From positions 7,953,397 to 8,017,396 of the forward strand of contig NC_033632.1 of the NCBI RefSeq assembly GCF_001540865.1: a stretch of DNA of 64,000 bases, written 5' to 3'. This DNA comes from Ananas comosus. Its lineage: Eukaryota > Streptophyta > Magnoliopsida > Poales > Bromeliaceae. A model generated the notes under the pieces. That model did not search any database. It was not told the origin of the DNA and worked only from the letters and a program-made list of their open reading frames with translations. Below, piece after piece: positions 20,856 through 31,099 of the stretch (positions are counted from its first letter, which is position 1; each line of letters opens with the position of its first letter). The translations under genes and the position numbers were made by a program.

Positions 20856-20967
20856 ATTCAGTGTTTCCAAACAACTGCAATTGAGTAGATGCACTAGAAC
20901 CATAACGGAATTGTTCTTGCTCCAAGAAAGAGGGGAACTGAAGATTGCCATTATTTCCGTTAAACAT
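20856..20967 (-). CDS. First coding exon of a putative SBP1/BOI-type RING E3 ubiquitin ligase
   Basis: The minus-strand ATG at 20967 opens MFNGNNGNLQFPSFLEQEQ, followed by FRYGSSASTQLQLFGNTE. The exon ends at 20856 before GTGAGT, a good plant splice donor. Upstream, TTCTTAG at 20998-21003 is a good acceptor, so the exon runs about 20997-20856 with a 30-nt leader before ATG. The MF-G-N...FP.FLEE.QF...LQLFG pattern resembles the N-terminus of S-RNase-binding protein 1 and BOI-related ubiquitin ligases. This is from memory of the family, not a search. The RING domain and later exons were not found in this window, so the gene is either truncated or has its remainder displaced. The frame overlaps an unrelated longer frame that is probably chance. 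Confidence 0.5.
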
Positions 20968-21132
20968 CCTTCCTTTCGTTCTTTTTTTTTTCTCTCCCTA
21001 AGAATATAAAATTAAGTCAACAAGTTTTGATCACAAATAGAAAATACAGTGTTTCTAAATGCTATCATTAACTACAATAATCAAATCGAAACGAAAAATA
21101 GAAGACAACTGAGTCAGCATATTTAGGCTTAA

Positions 21133-21727
21133 TTGGAATTGCATTGCCAAAAGCACTCGCTTTTAGGCTTTGGAAAGCCAAAATATCTAAAAGTGTTTTG
21201 AAACTTCCCACCCACCAATGCAATAAAATTGTGATAGGAACTAACACCGGAGAAGAATGTAACAGCTTATTCTTGAGTGGCAGTTCCTGCCGCAATTATA
21301 TATAGCTGGAGAGAAGAATGAAAACCAATATTTGATTTTGACTTGATCTACACTATTCAAAGTATTTGGAAACTAAATTTCATAAACTTTTGGCATCATT
21401 TACAATCAAACGAGTTTTTTTTGTGGGACCTTCCAAAGCATGAATGTAAGTGATTTTTAGAAACCTTAATCCCAAACTAAGCCTTAATGGAGGAATAAAT
21501 TAAAAAACAAACAAAAGGAAATATGATGATCAAACTATAATATACACATTTATAAGCATGGGAAAGTATTATATATATTAATACTATAGGAAAGAGTCAA
21601 TGAAGCAAAAAATGGAAATCTTCTATCGTGGAAGGATCTATCAACTTGGTTAGAATTTGATAACACCCAGAGAAATCAATCTGCACTAACTCCTCGGTAG
21701 AAAGTAAATTAATCAAGAAAAATAAAT
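21133..21727. repeat. Segmental duplicate, copy 1 (partner 26953-27375)
   Basis: Shared landmarks in the same order: TTGCCAAAAGCA, AATAAAATTGTGATAGGAAC, GCCGCAATTATATATAGCT, ACCTTCCAAAGCATGAATGT, CAGAGAAATCAATCTGCACT. This copy has two extra stretches: the MITE-core fragment at 21340-21414 and about 100 bp near 21565-21665. Confidence 0.88.
21340..21414. mobile_element. 75-bp fragment of the large MITE core
   Basis: GACTTGATCTACACTATTCA followed by AAGTATTTGGAAACTAAATT and CATCATTTAC...AAACGAG is the inner left part of the large-core MITEs (compare 12750-12825). It has no TIR ends. The duplicate at 26953-27375 lacks it. Confidence 0.8.
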
Positions 21728-21729
21728 AC

Positions 21730-22820
21730 AGTAACAAATTAAATAGGTGAAAGAATCTGGATCAGAGATATACAGTAACAAATATAGCTATTTTTGCAAG
21801 GGGAAAACGGGTGAGACATATGGCATGCCCTAATTTTCATGTGAAATCAAGAAATCACAACCTTCAAAGGAGATGTCCTAAAAGATGGTTCTGCCCTCTC
21901 TTAACTTGAAGCTTAACTTTTTCTTACTAATGACAAATGCAATGTTTCACTTACTTTTTACAGGTCGCAGCTAGCTTCCTAAAATCTAGTAATAAGGCTC
22001 ACATAAGAGTGATAAAAACAAAAAATAAATCCCAAAGGCAACAAGAATTAGGAGGTACATACACGTCCATTTAAATAAATTCCACATTTTATAAAAATAA
22101 CTAAAAATAAACCAAGAAAGATGCAAGATTCCAAACCAGAGATATACAAAAAACGAAAAAAAAAAGCCATTCCTTTTGTAGAATATACCGAATATGCTAA
22201 CAAGATAGCTTCTTTTCGTACCAAAAGAAAAGGGAACAACATATCAAACAGATGATGCGCCTTGATTCTGTCATATGAAATCAGAAAACCATAACGTTTG
22301 TTCATTGAACTTGATTAGAAAGAAGACGAACGAAATTATTAAGATCTTCATACAATGTAAAAGTGAACAAATTCAGCATATATTTATCATAATTACTATC
22401 GAGTAACCAAAATAGATCGAAAGAGAATCTGACTCAGAGATATACAGTAACAAATAGTACCAATATTTTGTTTAAAAGAAAAGAAAGAAAACTGTAACAA
22501 GAAAAGCTACTTTTTTTTGCACCAAAACAAAAGAGGACAAAGGATCAAACAGGTGATATGACCTAATTTCTTCATAAGAGATCAGGAAACCACAACCTTC
22601 ATTCGTCCAGCTTAACTAAAAATAAGAAAGACGAAATTATTGGAACCTCCACATATGTCACTAATAAAAAGAGCTGCTTTTTTTTCTCTTTTGCAATAAT
22701 AGCCGAAATTCTAAAAACAACGGCAGCAATCCACAGGAAAAAGGAAGAAAACGACGGATCAAACAGATGATACGCTCTAATTCTTCATACGAGATCAAGA
22801 AACCAGCACCCTCGATCTTG
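21730..22820. repeat. Four diverged repeats within the putative intron
   Basis: Units near 21733-21880, 22110-22330, 22410-22640 and 22690-22820 share CAGAGATATACA(GTAAC), AAAACAAAAGAGGACA-like, GATCAAACAG(A/G)TGAT and CTTCATA(C/A)GAGATCA(A/G)GAAACCA blocks. Spacing is roughly 250-350 bp. Confidence 0.65.
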
Positions 22821-22837
22821 AGAAGGAGAAGAGTTAC

Positions 22838-23110
22838 CTGAGGCGAATTCGATCAAGGGAGATCGCACGCCGAGATCGGAGGAGCTCGAAGACGAAGAAG
22901 AAACGCTAGCGATCGAGGGAGATCGCCGGGCTCGAAGGAGGAGGAGACGGAGATCGAAAGAACCCTAGCAATCGAGGGAGATCACCAAGATCGGAGGAGG
23001 GAGACGGAGAAGACGAATCCCTAATGTTGAGATCGGAGAAGACGAAACCCTAATTTTGAGCTCGGAGATATCCTTTCGCACTTTCGTTCTCTCTCTCTCT
23101 CCTTTTGAGA
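22838..23110 (-). other. Putative non-coding first exon (5' UTR) of the host gene
   Basis: On the minus strand the sequence is a pyrimidine-rich leader with CTTCTCCGATCTC-type repeats, AATTAGGGTTTCG and TGCTAGGGTTC boxes, ending GAATTCGCCTCAG before GTAACTCTTC, a strong splice donor. AGGGTTT boxes and CT-rich leaders are common in plant 5' UTRs. The local GC content rises sharply compared with both sides. The transcription start is probably near the GA tract at about 23085-23110 but is not defined. Confidence 0.5.
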
Positions 23111-23647
23111 GGGCAGCGACCATAGTTAGTTAATTCGGATTCGGCAAAAATTCAGTACGGGTATAATTCGGATAAAATTCGCCTTCTAATTTTTAAATTC
23201 GTTGAAAAAAAAGGGCTAAAAAACGGATTCGCCAATTATTCGGATACGTGATTTATACAGATATTATACGTTCACCAATTAAAAATTCAGGATCAAAAAT
23301 TCGGCTATTAAATTAAGTTTTTTTCCTCTCAAAATTTATGCTATTAGCATAAATACTCATATTTTTTAAGAATATAAGAATAAAGAGCTACAAAATCAAA
23401 CTAATTAAGTAAAAAAAAAAAGTAAACTATATTATGCCTCAAAATAAAGAAATAATTAAGCAAATAAGAGATCAAGATAGTCCATATTTAAATGTAAAAT
23501 ATAAAAGGTTCACATACAAGCATAGTTAGAAACTAAATACAAGATGAAACTGGCACTTTGCATAGTGCATAACCGCATACTATCATATCTAAATTCCAAA
23601 GTCTAAACAGTAAACAAATAAAAGATACATAAAGTTCACTATTCCCC
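23111..23647. other. AT-rich DNA upstream of the host gene; nothing recognised
   Basis: Contains repeated ATTCGG/ATTCGC words (23145-23320) but no clear element ends or coding sequence. It ends at an assembly gap. Confidence 0.3.
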
Positions 23648-23668
23648 NNNNNNNNNNNNNNNNNNNNN
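23648..23668. other. Assembly gap (21 N)
   Basis: A run of 21 N, followed by TATC repeats and LTR sequence. The true gap length is unknown. Confidence 0.99.
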
Positions 23669-24223
23669 TATCTATCTATCTATCTGTTGTTACTTGTGCC
23701 CACTTGGACCTAGTGGGGAGATCGGCAGAGTCGGCGGCCGAGCCCACTGGGAACTATGGAAGATAGTTCTCACCCCACTCTATTTCCAGTGGTAGGTTCA
23801 GGGCTGCAGAGAGAGGACCGCGGCAAGGGCGTCGCGCCCGACCAGTGAGACCGTGGTAGTATAGTAGCTTTCCTTTTTGCATTAGTCACCTATGTATAGA
23901 GAGAGATTTATTGTGGGTGAGGAATTGGAGAGCTATGTATTTTGGGATGAAAAATGATGTAAAGAATGCAATTATTGTAATAGTTAGTAAAGTACTCTGT
24001 TTATTTCACTCGTATATCTTGTGGATTACTTGCTCTTCTTGTTGTTGGCACTGTTTGTGCCCTCGTTGAATGTGTATGTTTAGAATTTAAATTCCTGGGT
24101 AAATTCTTGTACACATTCCTGTTGTTGAGCCTTGGGCGGACAGGGGAGGTGCTGTCCGTTCGGCGGTCCGTCGCCGCGGCCGAATCGTGCCAAATCGGTA
24201 GTGGTTTCGGGGCGGGGCGTGAC
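23669..24223 (+). mobile_element. LTR family B-like fragment, 3' half, plus orientation
   Basis: Contains the conserved block CCCACTGGGAACTATGG...ATAGTTCTCACCCC at 23743-23776 and ends CGGGGCGGGGCGTGACA. The order and ending match the inverse of the family-B solo LTR at 56582-57130. The 5' half is lost at the gap. Confidence 0.7.
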
Positions 24224-24672
24224 AATAAGCCCCTCCACTTGTTTCCCATTGATCTGCCCAGACTGGGCATTTTTCGCTTTCGGGGACCGGTCTCCTCGAC
24301 CAGGGATCGGTTCCAGAATGGGGGTTTTCCAGGACTTAGCCGATTTTCTGGCTTTTTCGGCTGCTGCGCAACGAGGGACCGGTCTCCCCCCCAGGGACCG
24401 GTCTCCCGAGGACCGGTCTCACCACCAGGGACCGGATGCCTCAGGATTTCCTTGCAGGCTACGCGTACGGGGACCGGTCTCTCCTTCAGGGACCGGTCCC
24501 CGAGAGCTCAAAATCTGGGACTTAGCCAGATTTTCAGATTCTCTCTCTCGGGTCCCTTTTAGCTTCACCTATGGACTCTAATACGCTTAGGGTCCACTCT
24601 AACTCATTCAACTCCGCGTTCCGCTCGTTTCGACGAAAATCGGCACAATTTACGAGGGATATGGTATGTTAC
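24224..24672 (-). mobile_element. LTR family B-like fragment, 5' half, minus orientation
   Basis: Matches the layout of 58485-58940: AGCCCCTCCACTTG, CCCAGACTGGGCATTTTTCG, then repeated GGGACCGGTCTC palindromes (24282-24500), ending GGGATATGGTATGTTACA. It is fused head to head with the preceding plus-oriented half. Confidence 0.65.
24280..24505. repeat. Array of GGGACCGGTCTC/CCC palindromic motifs
   Basis: Seven GGACCGG cores in about 220 bp, most extended to GGGACCGGTCTC or GGGACCGGTCCC. The same motif cluster is in the family-B LTR at 58535-58735. Confidence 0.85.
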
Positions 24673-25147
24673 ATATATTTTGCTAAGTGTGAAAAGGCTT
24701 TAAAAGCATTGAATTATTTACTATCTTTAGAAGGTGGTGAACGATTTACCCTTTCCGTAGAAAATTTTAGAAGGCGACGAATCATTAGTTGCCTTTTGAA
24801 GACAATGAATGATTTGCCGCTTTTGATAGTTTCGCTTTATTGTAGCACTGAGTTGGCAAGAGAAGGACTATTTAGCCAAATAAATTTTTTAAAAGATTAT
24901 TTATCTAATAAAAAAATCATAACATTATTTAGAGAAAAAAATCCATTTTTACTTTATGTGCTTATGATATCCCTCACCTCGGGCTCAACTTGGTTTAAGT
25001 GGGATGGGTTGGGTTTCATAAACGGTAGCTGCTATAGTGAGAGAGTCACCCAGGCCCTAGAAAGATGAGGGAGTCTACTATACAGTAGCTACATAATATC
25101 ATCTATAAATGAGATTTTTTTTTTATTTTAACCCTTTAAAAATTTAT
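24673..25147 (+). other. Unassigned DNA with one weak open frame
   Basis: The plus-strand frame up to 25068 continues an LTR-derived start (the first 34 residues are LTR sequence) into AT-rich DNA. I see no domain, and its composition is unlike a plant coding exon. It is probably a chance frame. Confidence 0.3.
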
Positions 25148-26890
25148 GGCCTTTTTGCATAAAAAATCCACTAATTTTGGGCTTTTGCAAAACTGTGTTG
25201 CTTTTTTCGATTTTGCAGATTCGGTCTGAATTTTTAGTAAACTAATCAAAATGCCCTTATTAATTTTTCTCTCTCCTCTTTTTTTTCTCTCGTTCTTTTT
25301 TTTCCCTTTCCAAAGAAGGCGGGGGAGACATCTCTTTTTTTTTTCTCTCGTTCTTTTTTTTTTCCTTTCCAAAGAAGGCGGGGGAGATGGAGGCGAAAAC
25401 GGCCTGCCTCGCCTCTGCCCCTCACGCCCTCGTCCTCGCCCAGGCACCGCCCGCCCTCCTCGCCTCCGATCCTGCCGAGGCCGCGCCACGACTCTTTTTT
25501 TTTCTCCAATCCTCCTCCACAGCTCCGCAGCCCACCGCCGCCGCCGGTGATGAAGAGGAAGTGCTTCTCGGGGACGAAAAGCACACCGCGTCAGCAACTT
25601 CGAGTGTATCCGCGACTAGGCCATTGTCGCCTACCTCACGTACCTCCACGAGCAGCAATCCCGCCTAGGCGCCGCGCAAGTGATCGGCGCATGCCGCCTG
25701 ACCGTTTGCAGCATCCAGGCGTGCATCTGCTTTGTGGCCAAGGTCCCCGAGCCCCATGTCCGCGAGATCGGGAAGGTGCTCAAGGACGTCATGATAATGA
25801 CCACCCCCAAGCTCCCGTACTTCCTCCCCATCCTCACCCCGCTCTTCCGCGGCCAGCTCAGCGCCGCGCGCACCCTCCCCAGGCAAGCTCCAATAGCTCG
25901 CCGATGCCGCCGAGGCTGTCGACGACGTTCATAGTGGCCTAGTCGAAGATGTTGAAAAAGGTGGGCACGGTGTCGACGGTAACGAGCATGGATAGCACGT
26001 GCGCGTTGTTGTTGTCGTTGTTGTGTTGGTGGCGGCGACGGTGAAGGAGGAGCAGAAAGATTTGATGAGGGCAGCGGCGGTGAAGGAGGAGCAGAGGGAT
26101 TTGATGAGGGCGGCGGTGGGGACACTCAGGGAGGAGAAGGAGAAGAAAAAAGAAGGAAGAAGAGAAAGAAAAAAAAATAGTATAAATTGGAGGAAGAAAA
26201 GAAAAAAGAAATCGTGTAAATTCCACCTAAATAGTGCAACTTCAGCCTAAAGAGTGTAAATTTGATTCTAAGGAGTGTAATATCTATCTCAAAGAGTGCA
26301 ACGTTTATTTAAAATAGTACAATTTTTTTTAAAAATAGTGTAATATTATTTTAACAGTGCAATTTCATTATCTTATTCCTTTTTATATGATTTTTGATCT
26401 TTTACGGAGGAAAAAAATATTTTTTTTATTTTTATTTTTTTATAATTTTTTTTGTCACGATCTCTCCTTTGCCCTCTATCGCAGCCACCGCCCTCGCCGG
26501 TGTGCTTCTCGTTCCCGAGACGCACTTCCTCTTCGTCGCCGGCAGCGGCGGTGGGCTACGGAGGCGGTGGAGGGGGATCGGAGAAAAAAAAAAGAGTTGC
26601 AGCACGGCCTCGGCGGGGTCGGAAGCAAGGAGGGTAGGGGGTGCACGGGTGAGGACGAGGGCGTGAGGGGCAGAGGCGAGGCACGCCGTTTCCGCCTCCA
26701 CTTCCATCTCCGCCGCCTTCTTCGAAAAGGAAAAAAAAAAAAGAACAAGAGAAAAAAAAAAGGAGAGAGAAAATGTAATAAGGGCATTTTGGTCAGTTTA
26801 CTAAAAATCAGGACCGAATGTGCAAAATCGAAAAAAACGATCTAGTTTTGGAAAAGCCCAAAACTAGTAAATTTTTTATGCAAAAAGGCC
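25148..26890. mobile_element. Long-TIR Mutator-like element with captured gene sequence
   Basis: The left end GGCCTTTTTGCATAAAAAAT is matched in inverse at 26871-26890. Inverse matching continues through ATTTTGGGCTTTTGC, TTTTGCAGATTCGGTC, AAAATGCCCTTATTA and into GC-rich sequence, giving arms of roughly 400 bp (25148-25590 and 26500-26890). Long TIRs with gene-like interiors fit Mutator-like (Pack-MULE) elements. No transposase is present. A 9-bp target duplication is not clear (AAAATTTAT against TTATTATTA), so the superfamily is inferred. Confidence 0.65.
25387..25910 (+). pseudogene. Captured GC-rich gene fragment inside the Mutator-like element
   Basis: One frame begins MEAKTACLASAPHALVL and runs through an Ala/Pro-rich stretch to about 25668. 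A second frame (25590-25885) reads NFECIRD, stop, AIVAYLTYLHEQQSRLGAAQ, VIGACRLTVCSIQACICFVA, KVPEPHVREIGKVLKDVMIM, TTPKLPYFLPILTPLFRGQL. The latter looks like a genuine protein stretch with regular codon use, but I cannot name the parent gene. The in-frame TAG and the frame change show it is not intact. The first part lies inside the TIR and is therefore present in inverse at 26500-26700. Confidence 0.55.
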
Positions 26891-26952
26891 TTATTATTAA
26901 ACTAATTATTTGGTGAAAATGTACAAAAATCCATCAACTATAGAATATTTAA

Positions 26953-27375
26953 TTTAAAATTGTATTGCCAAAAGCATCGGCTTTTATATTTTGAAATGCC
27001 CAAAATATTTAAAAATATTTTGAAACTTTTTACCGACCACTGTAATAAAATTGTGATAGGAACTAACACTGAAGAAGAATGTAATAGCTTATTCTTAAGT
27101 TGTAGTTTCCGCCGCAATTATATATAGCTCGAGAGAAGATTGAAAATCACTTTTTGATTTTTTTGAAACCTTCCAAAGCATGAATGTAAGTAATTTTTAG
27201 AAATCTTAATCCCAAACTAAGCTTTAATAAAGGAATAAATTCAAAAACGAACAAAAGAAAATATGATGACCAAACTATAATATATATACACATTTATAAG
27301 TATGGAAAAATAGCCAGAGAAATCAATCTGCACTAAATCCTAGGTAGAAAGTAAATTATAATCAAGAAAAATAAA
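26953..27375. repeat. Segmental duplicate, copy 2 (partner 21133-21727)
   Basis: Same order of landmarks as copy 1 but without the 75-bp MITE-core fragment. At that site it reads TTTGATTTTTTTGAAACCTTCC. Confidence 0.88.
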
Positions 27376-27712
27376 AAGGGTAATTCTGAAACTAAAAACT
27401 TAAAAAATAAAAAGGATGTGCTCTTTGTTCTCTTCCTTTTTCCATATATGCTACTTGCGGGCATTTTATTAGATCTTCAAACAAGATCATTTGAGAAATA
27501 TAATCGGAAAAAAGTATAATATATATAGTATATATATATATATAATATATAATATATATATATATATATAATATATAAGAAAAGAGTAGAAGAGGAAGTG
27601 CGACGGATCAATCATCAAATACCTTACAAGATTAAGCCGCGGGGGCGAGGGGAGGGGTGGTGTGGGGGGGTGGTTGGCAGATCCAATAGAGAACTTCAAT
27701 TTTCACCCTTAT
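27376..27712. other. AT-rich flank with TA microsatellite and GC-rich patch
   Basis: Holds a (TA)n tract at 27519-27575 and a G-rich patch at 27637-27675. No gene seen. It continues after the following LTR at 30462. Confidence 0.5.
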
Positions 27713-28737
27713 TGTCACAACCCCCGGGACCCAGCGAAAGCCCGCCCGGTGCGTGTCTAGACCCGCCATATGTCTAAAACATATAAGGCGTCTAGAACAA
27801 GGCGATAAATAAAGCGATAATAAAAGATTATCTAGGAGTATCAGAGCACACAACATCTAGATTCTAGAATAAGGAAGTAAGTAAAAGAGCTAAATCTACT
27901 AACGTAAGCACGAAATAGTACAATAAAGAACCCAAATACAAGTGCTAAACATATCCAAATGGTGGTCTTTATACATGGATACAAAACTCTCCCCTCTCTA
28001 CAAAATACAAAAATAGAGAGAGAACCACCTAGGAGCAACAAAAGCTCCCCTCGCTATCTAGCTAGTAGCGACTCCTTTACCGCGATCCCGAGCCTCTCCC
28101 GGTGCGGATGGCTCTGAAAAAAAATATTAACAAACAGGGGCGTGAGAACTATTAAACAATAGTTCCCACTGGACAATTACTGACCTCAGTGAAATGCACC
28201 ACTAGGCTAAAAAGGTAAAGGTATAATGCTCAACTATTAAATGGAAATAGCAACATGTATATGAAACATGAAATAAGCTTACCAACTACTATGCTTTTAC
28301 TTTAGTATGAATTTTCACAAATATAAATGCTATCTAACATGAATATGCATAAGTATATGTAACCAACATGATGTCCATAATGTAACTAGTAAAAATGTCA
28401 TGGTTTACTAATTTATCTAATGTCCACTTTACATTTTGGTTCAACTTGTTCCAAATCTCATAGGACCTACCCGTGGGTGGTCCGGCTTGCACTTTGCCTA
28501 ATGGCCCCGTGGTAGTCAACATTTCAACCCTAAGAACGAGCCTCCCCCATGGCATCCCATTTCGGCGTCCAATCCCGCACGGGCGAGCATATGTTGCGAT
28601 GGCTATCTCCGGAGTGCCGGCTTGTAGGGAGCGACCCTCACAAGTATGTGCGAATGAGCATAATGGCGAACAAGCGTAAGTATCCAACTCAAGTCCAATA
28701 TCATCATGTCTAAAACATGGAAAATAAGCTAGTGACC

Positions 28738-29121
28738 TGTAAGGACTGAGATTTTTACAGTGCTACTAAACTTTTTATTGACGATGTTTATGTGTGTAAT
28801 TTAATTACATAAGTACTCGTCAAGTTTCAGGAGAAAATGAGCTAAAATGGAGAAGTTACGCGATTTTTAAATTTCACTTAAGTGAATAGTAACTCCGATT
28901 TTTCGGAGAAGCCAATGCGTGAAGTAGGCTTTCGGCGCGTATCGGACTCTGTTCATAGCAATCCAATAGCTCGTTTCGAACGGTTTAGCTATTCTAGAAC
29001 NATCTCCTGTATTTGTGGCGGATCTGGCATACCCTGGGGTCAGGTTTTCAAAAAAAAAAAAAAAAATTTCAGACGCTTTTCCGCTATGCTTTAAACTAAA
29101 AAGGGACCCCGGGGCGTGACA
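28738..29121 (+). mobile_element. Solo LTR, family A, collapsed around an N, TSD TGACC
   Basis: Starts TGTAAGGACTGAGATTTTTA and ends GGGACCCCGGGGCGTGACA, with TGACC on both sides (28733-28737 and 29122-29126). It is only 384 bp against about 4.2 kb for the full family. The jump from the first 263 bp to the last 120 bp occurs exactly at the single N at 29001, so the missing interior is probably an assembly gap rather than a deletion. Confidence 0.9.
29001..29001. other. Single N at a sequence discontinuity
   Basis: The N lies where the family-A LTR jumps from its 5' end to its 3' end. A similar N at 12154 abuts a MITE with no left end, and one at 422 follows a TA tract. Confidence 0.9.
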
Positions 29122-30466
29122 TGACCCAAAGGCCTGTCTCTATGTCATCATGCAATAGTTTAACCATTCACTAGGATAAATGCCTCTTTATGGCATTGTG
29201 GTCTACTATGTCAAACATAAATTTATGTCTAAGTGCTTGTTATTCTAGTCATTTCCAATGCAAGAAACATAATCCCAAATCATCTAATAGAATACTATTC
29301 TCATGCATACTAACAATACATATATCTCTCTCTACTATATAGAGGTAATTTTTCATCATACATAGCACATGTATTTTAAGCATTCTAAATAACTCGTAGG
29401 CTCTATCTAGCATGAATATGCATGCATTTCAATTTTACGACAATTAAAAGTTGACAAAAGTGGAGTTCTGCTACTTTCGATGAAGTCAAACCCACCGAAA
29501 CTCCCCGTAGCCCTTCGTTTGCGCCGACGAAGGTGCCCACTACTCTCCTAGCTCTCTAAAGGTAACATAAGGAGAGTTAAACGCTACGAACGAACAACCG
29601 TAAGCTTAAACATTAACCATCTCGAAAAAGGGCAAAAACTTACCTATAATGGTGAAAATCCCTCTTAATCTCCCAAAGAGAGCAAGAACCCTTCAAAACC
29701 AACCTAAAGGAAGGTTCTAAGTCAATCAATAGGGATCCAAAAGCTTCCAATCAAAAATTTCCATTTTAAACCCTAAATTTCTATTTCAAGGGTTTCATCT
29801 AGTAAAAACCATCAAAACATGAATCTAAAGTAAGAAACATGTTGCTAACCTCTTAAGAAGATTCAATCAAGGCTCAAAATTAACTAGGGTTGAAGATCTT
29901 CCTTTCCACGAGCTCCAATCCTCAATCCAATGCTTCTCTAAGGGAGAAAACCCAACAAAGAGCAAAGAGAAACAAAGAGAGGAGATCAAAATGAGCTAAA
30001 ACACAAAAAAAAAGGAAAGAAAATCAAGAGAGGGGTTCTTACCTCTATTCTCCACGGATCAAGGCTCAAAAGAGCCTCTATGGGCTGTAGGGTGATATAT
30101 AGATATGCTGCAATTGCAAAAACACCCTCCCAGAATAAGCAGTCTGCGAACTGCACAGTGTACCGGTACAGTACAAAACCAGCCAGATAGCAAACCCGAG
30201 CCTCGGGTTGGCAGAAAACTACTACCTCTTGTTCTGGTACAACTTCAATGTTGTACCGGTACATCACTCTGCAGCATCCAACCCGAGAGCAGCCAACAAT
30301 CTTCACTTTAGAGACTTCGGCGCTAAGCTTTAAAACCTCGATTCTCGGGATGCGAGCCATAAGTCGGAACACTGTCAACGACTCTCCAGAATACCTGAAA
30401 GAGCTCAAAACACAGACCAAACACTTGAACCTCGCAATTTGCAAAGGTCCAGTGTGTTACACTTAT

Positions 30467-31099
30467 CCCAATCTAATCTGAACATTAAAAGAAAAAAATT
30501 GAAAAAAAACACCAACAACGAATGAAAATATAAAGAGAAAATAAACAGAAATTGTTGTTTAACGAGAAGGGGAAAGCAAAGAGGAGATCAAACCGTGTGG
30601 CTTTGGAATTTTCGATTCAATGAAGCTGATAGGGAGAGAAAGATATGATTGATAGAGAGATAGAGATGGAGACCAGTCGGTGAAAAAAAAACTAGAGAGG
30701 GTTTCAGGAAATAATTTTTCCTCTGTATTTCTCTTGACCCTGAAAAATTGAGAAGAAAAAATACTCAATATCTTGCGAAACAAGATAAAAATTATATCTT
30801 GGTCCGAGTGGGGATAGCATTTCTTTCCAATACTCAGCAGCTTGATCGGATCAAGCTTCCACAATTTTCGAATAAAGTGTTTATCACGGTAGCACTATGA
30901 ATAGTGTATAGCAGAGCTGCATATGTATATGAAATACTTTTAGTATACAGATTGTATACATTTTGGTTTGCACTTAAACAAACAAACAAAAGGTGACAAT
31001 GATTGATAGAGAGATAGAGATGGAGACCAACCGGTAAAAAAAAACTAGAGAGGGTTTCAGGAAATAATCCTTCCTCTCTACTTTAGTTGATCCTGAAAA
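30467..31099. other. Non-coding flank with start of a tandem duplication
   Basis: Continues the sequence interrupted at 27712. From 30647 a roughly 350-bp unit begins (GATTGATAGAGAGATAGAGA), and a second copy starts at 31001. The minus strand looks like a CT-rich leader, but I cannot support a gene. Confidence 0.5.
30647..31000. repeat. 354-bp tandem duplicate, unit 1
   Basis: Unit 2 is 31001-31099 plus 35302-35550, split by the solo LTR at 31100. Shared blocks: CTAGAGAGGGTTTCAGGAAAT, AGCTTGATCGGATCAAGCTT, CACGGTAGCACTATGAATAG, AACAAACAAACAAAAGGTG. Confidence 0.9.

Larger units (their letters stand above)
20998..22837 (-). other. Putative intron 1 of the host gene
   Basis: Lies between the donor GTAACT at 22837 and the acceptor TTAG at about 20998 on the minus strand. 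It contains a MITE-core fragment (21340-21414), a block duplicated elsewhere (21133-21727), and four diverged internal repeats (21730-22820). Confidence 0.45.
27713..30461 (-). mobile_element. Solo LTR, family E, minus orientation, TSD CTTAT
   Basis: Plus-strand start TGTCACAACCCCCGGGACCC and end GTCCAGTGTGTTACA, flanked by CTTAT at 27708-27712 and 30462-30466. The outer part is homologous to the family-E LTR at 49022 (CCCGCC(C/A)GGTGCGTG, AGACCCGCCATATG, ACATATAAGGCGT). It contains the CCCACTGGG/CTCACCCC block in inverse (28139-28173), GTACCGGTAC motifs (30163, 30254), and a nested family-A LTR. Nothing codes. Confidence 0.9.

Noticed and set aside
20721..20951. 76-residue minus-strand frame over the putative host exon
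   Set aside because: It is in a different frame from the exon with good splice sites and runs into AT-rich intron-like DNA.
24107..24581. Two overlapping 150-residue frames
   Set aside because: They run through the head-to-head LTR junction and the GGGACCGGTC array. Repeated motifs give repeated residues, with no domain.
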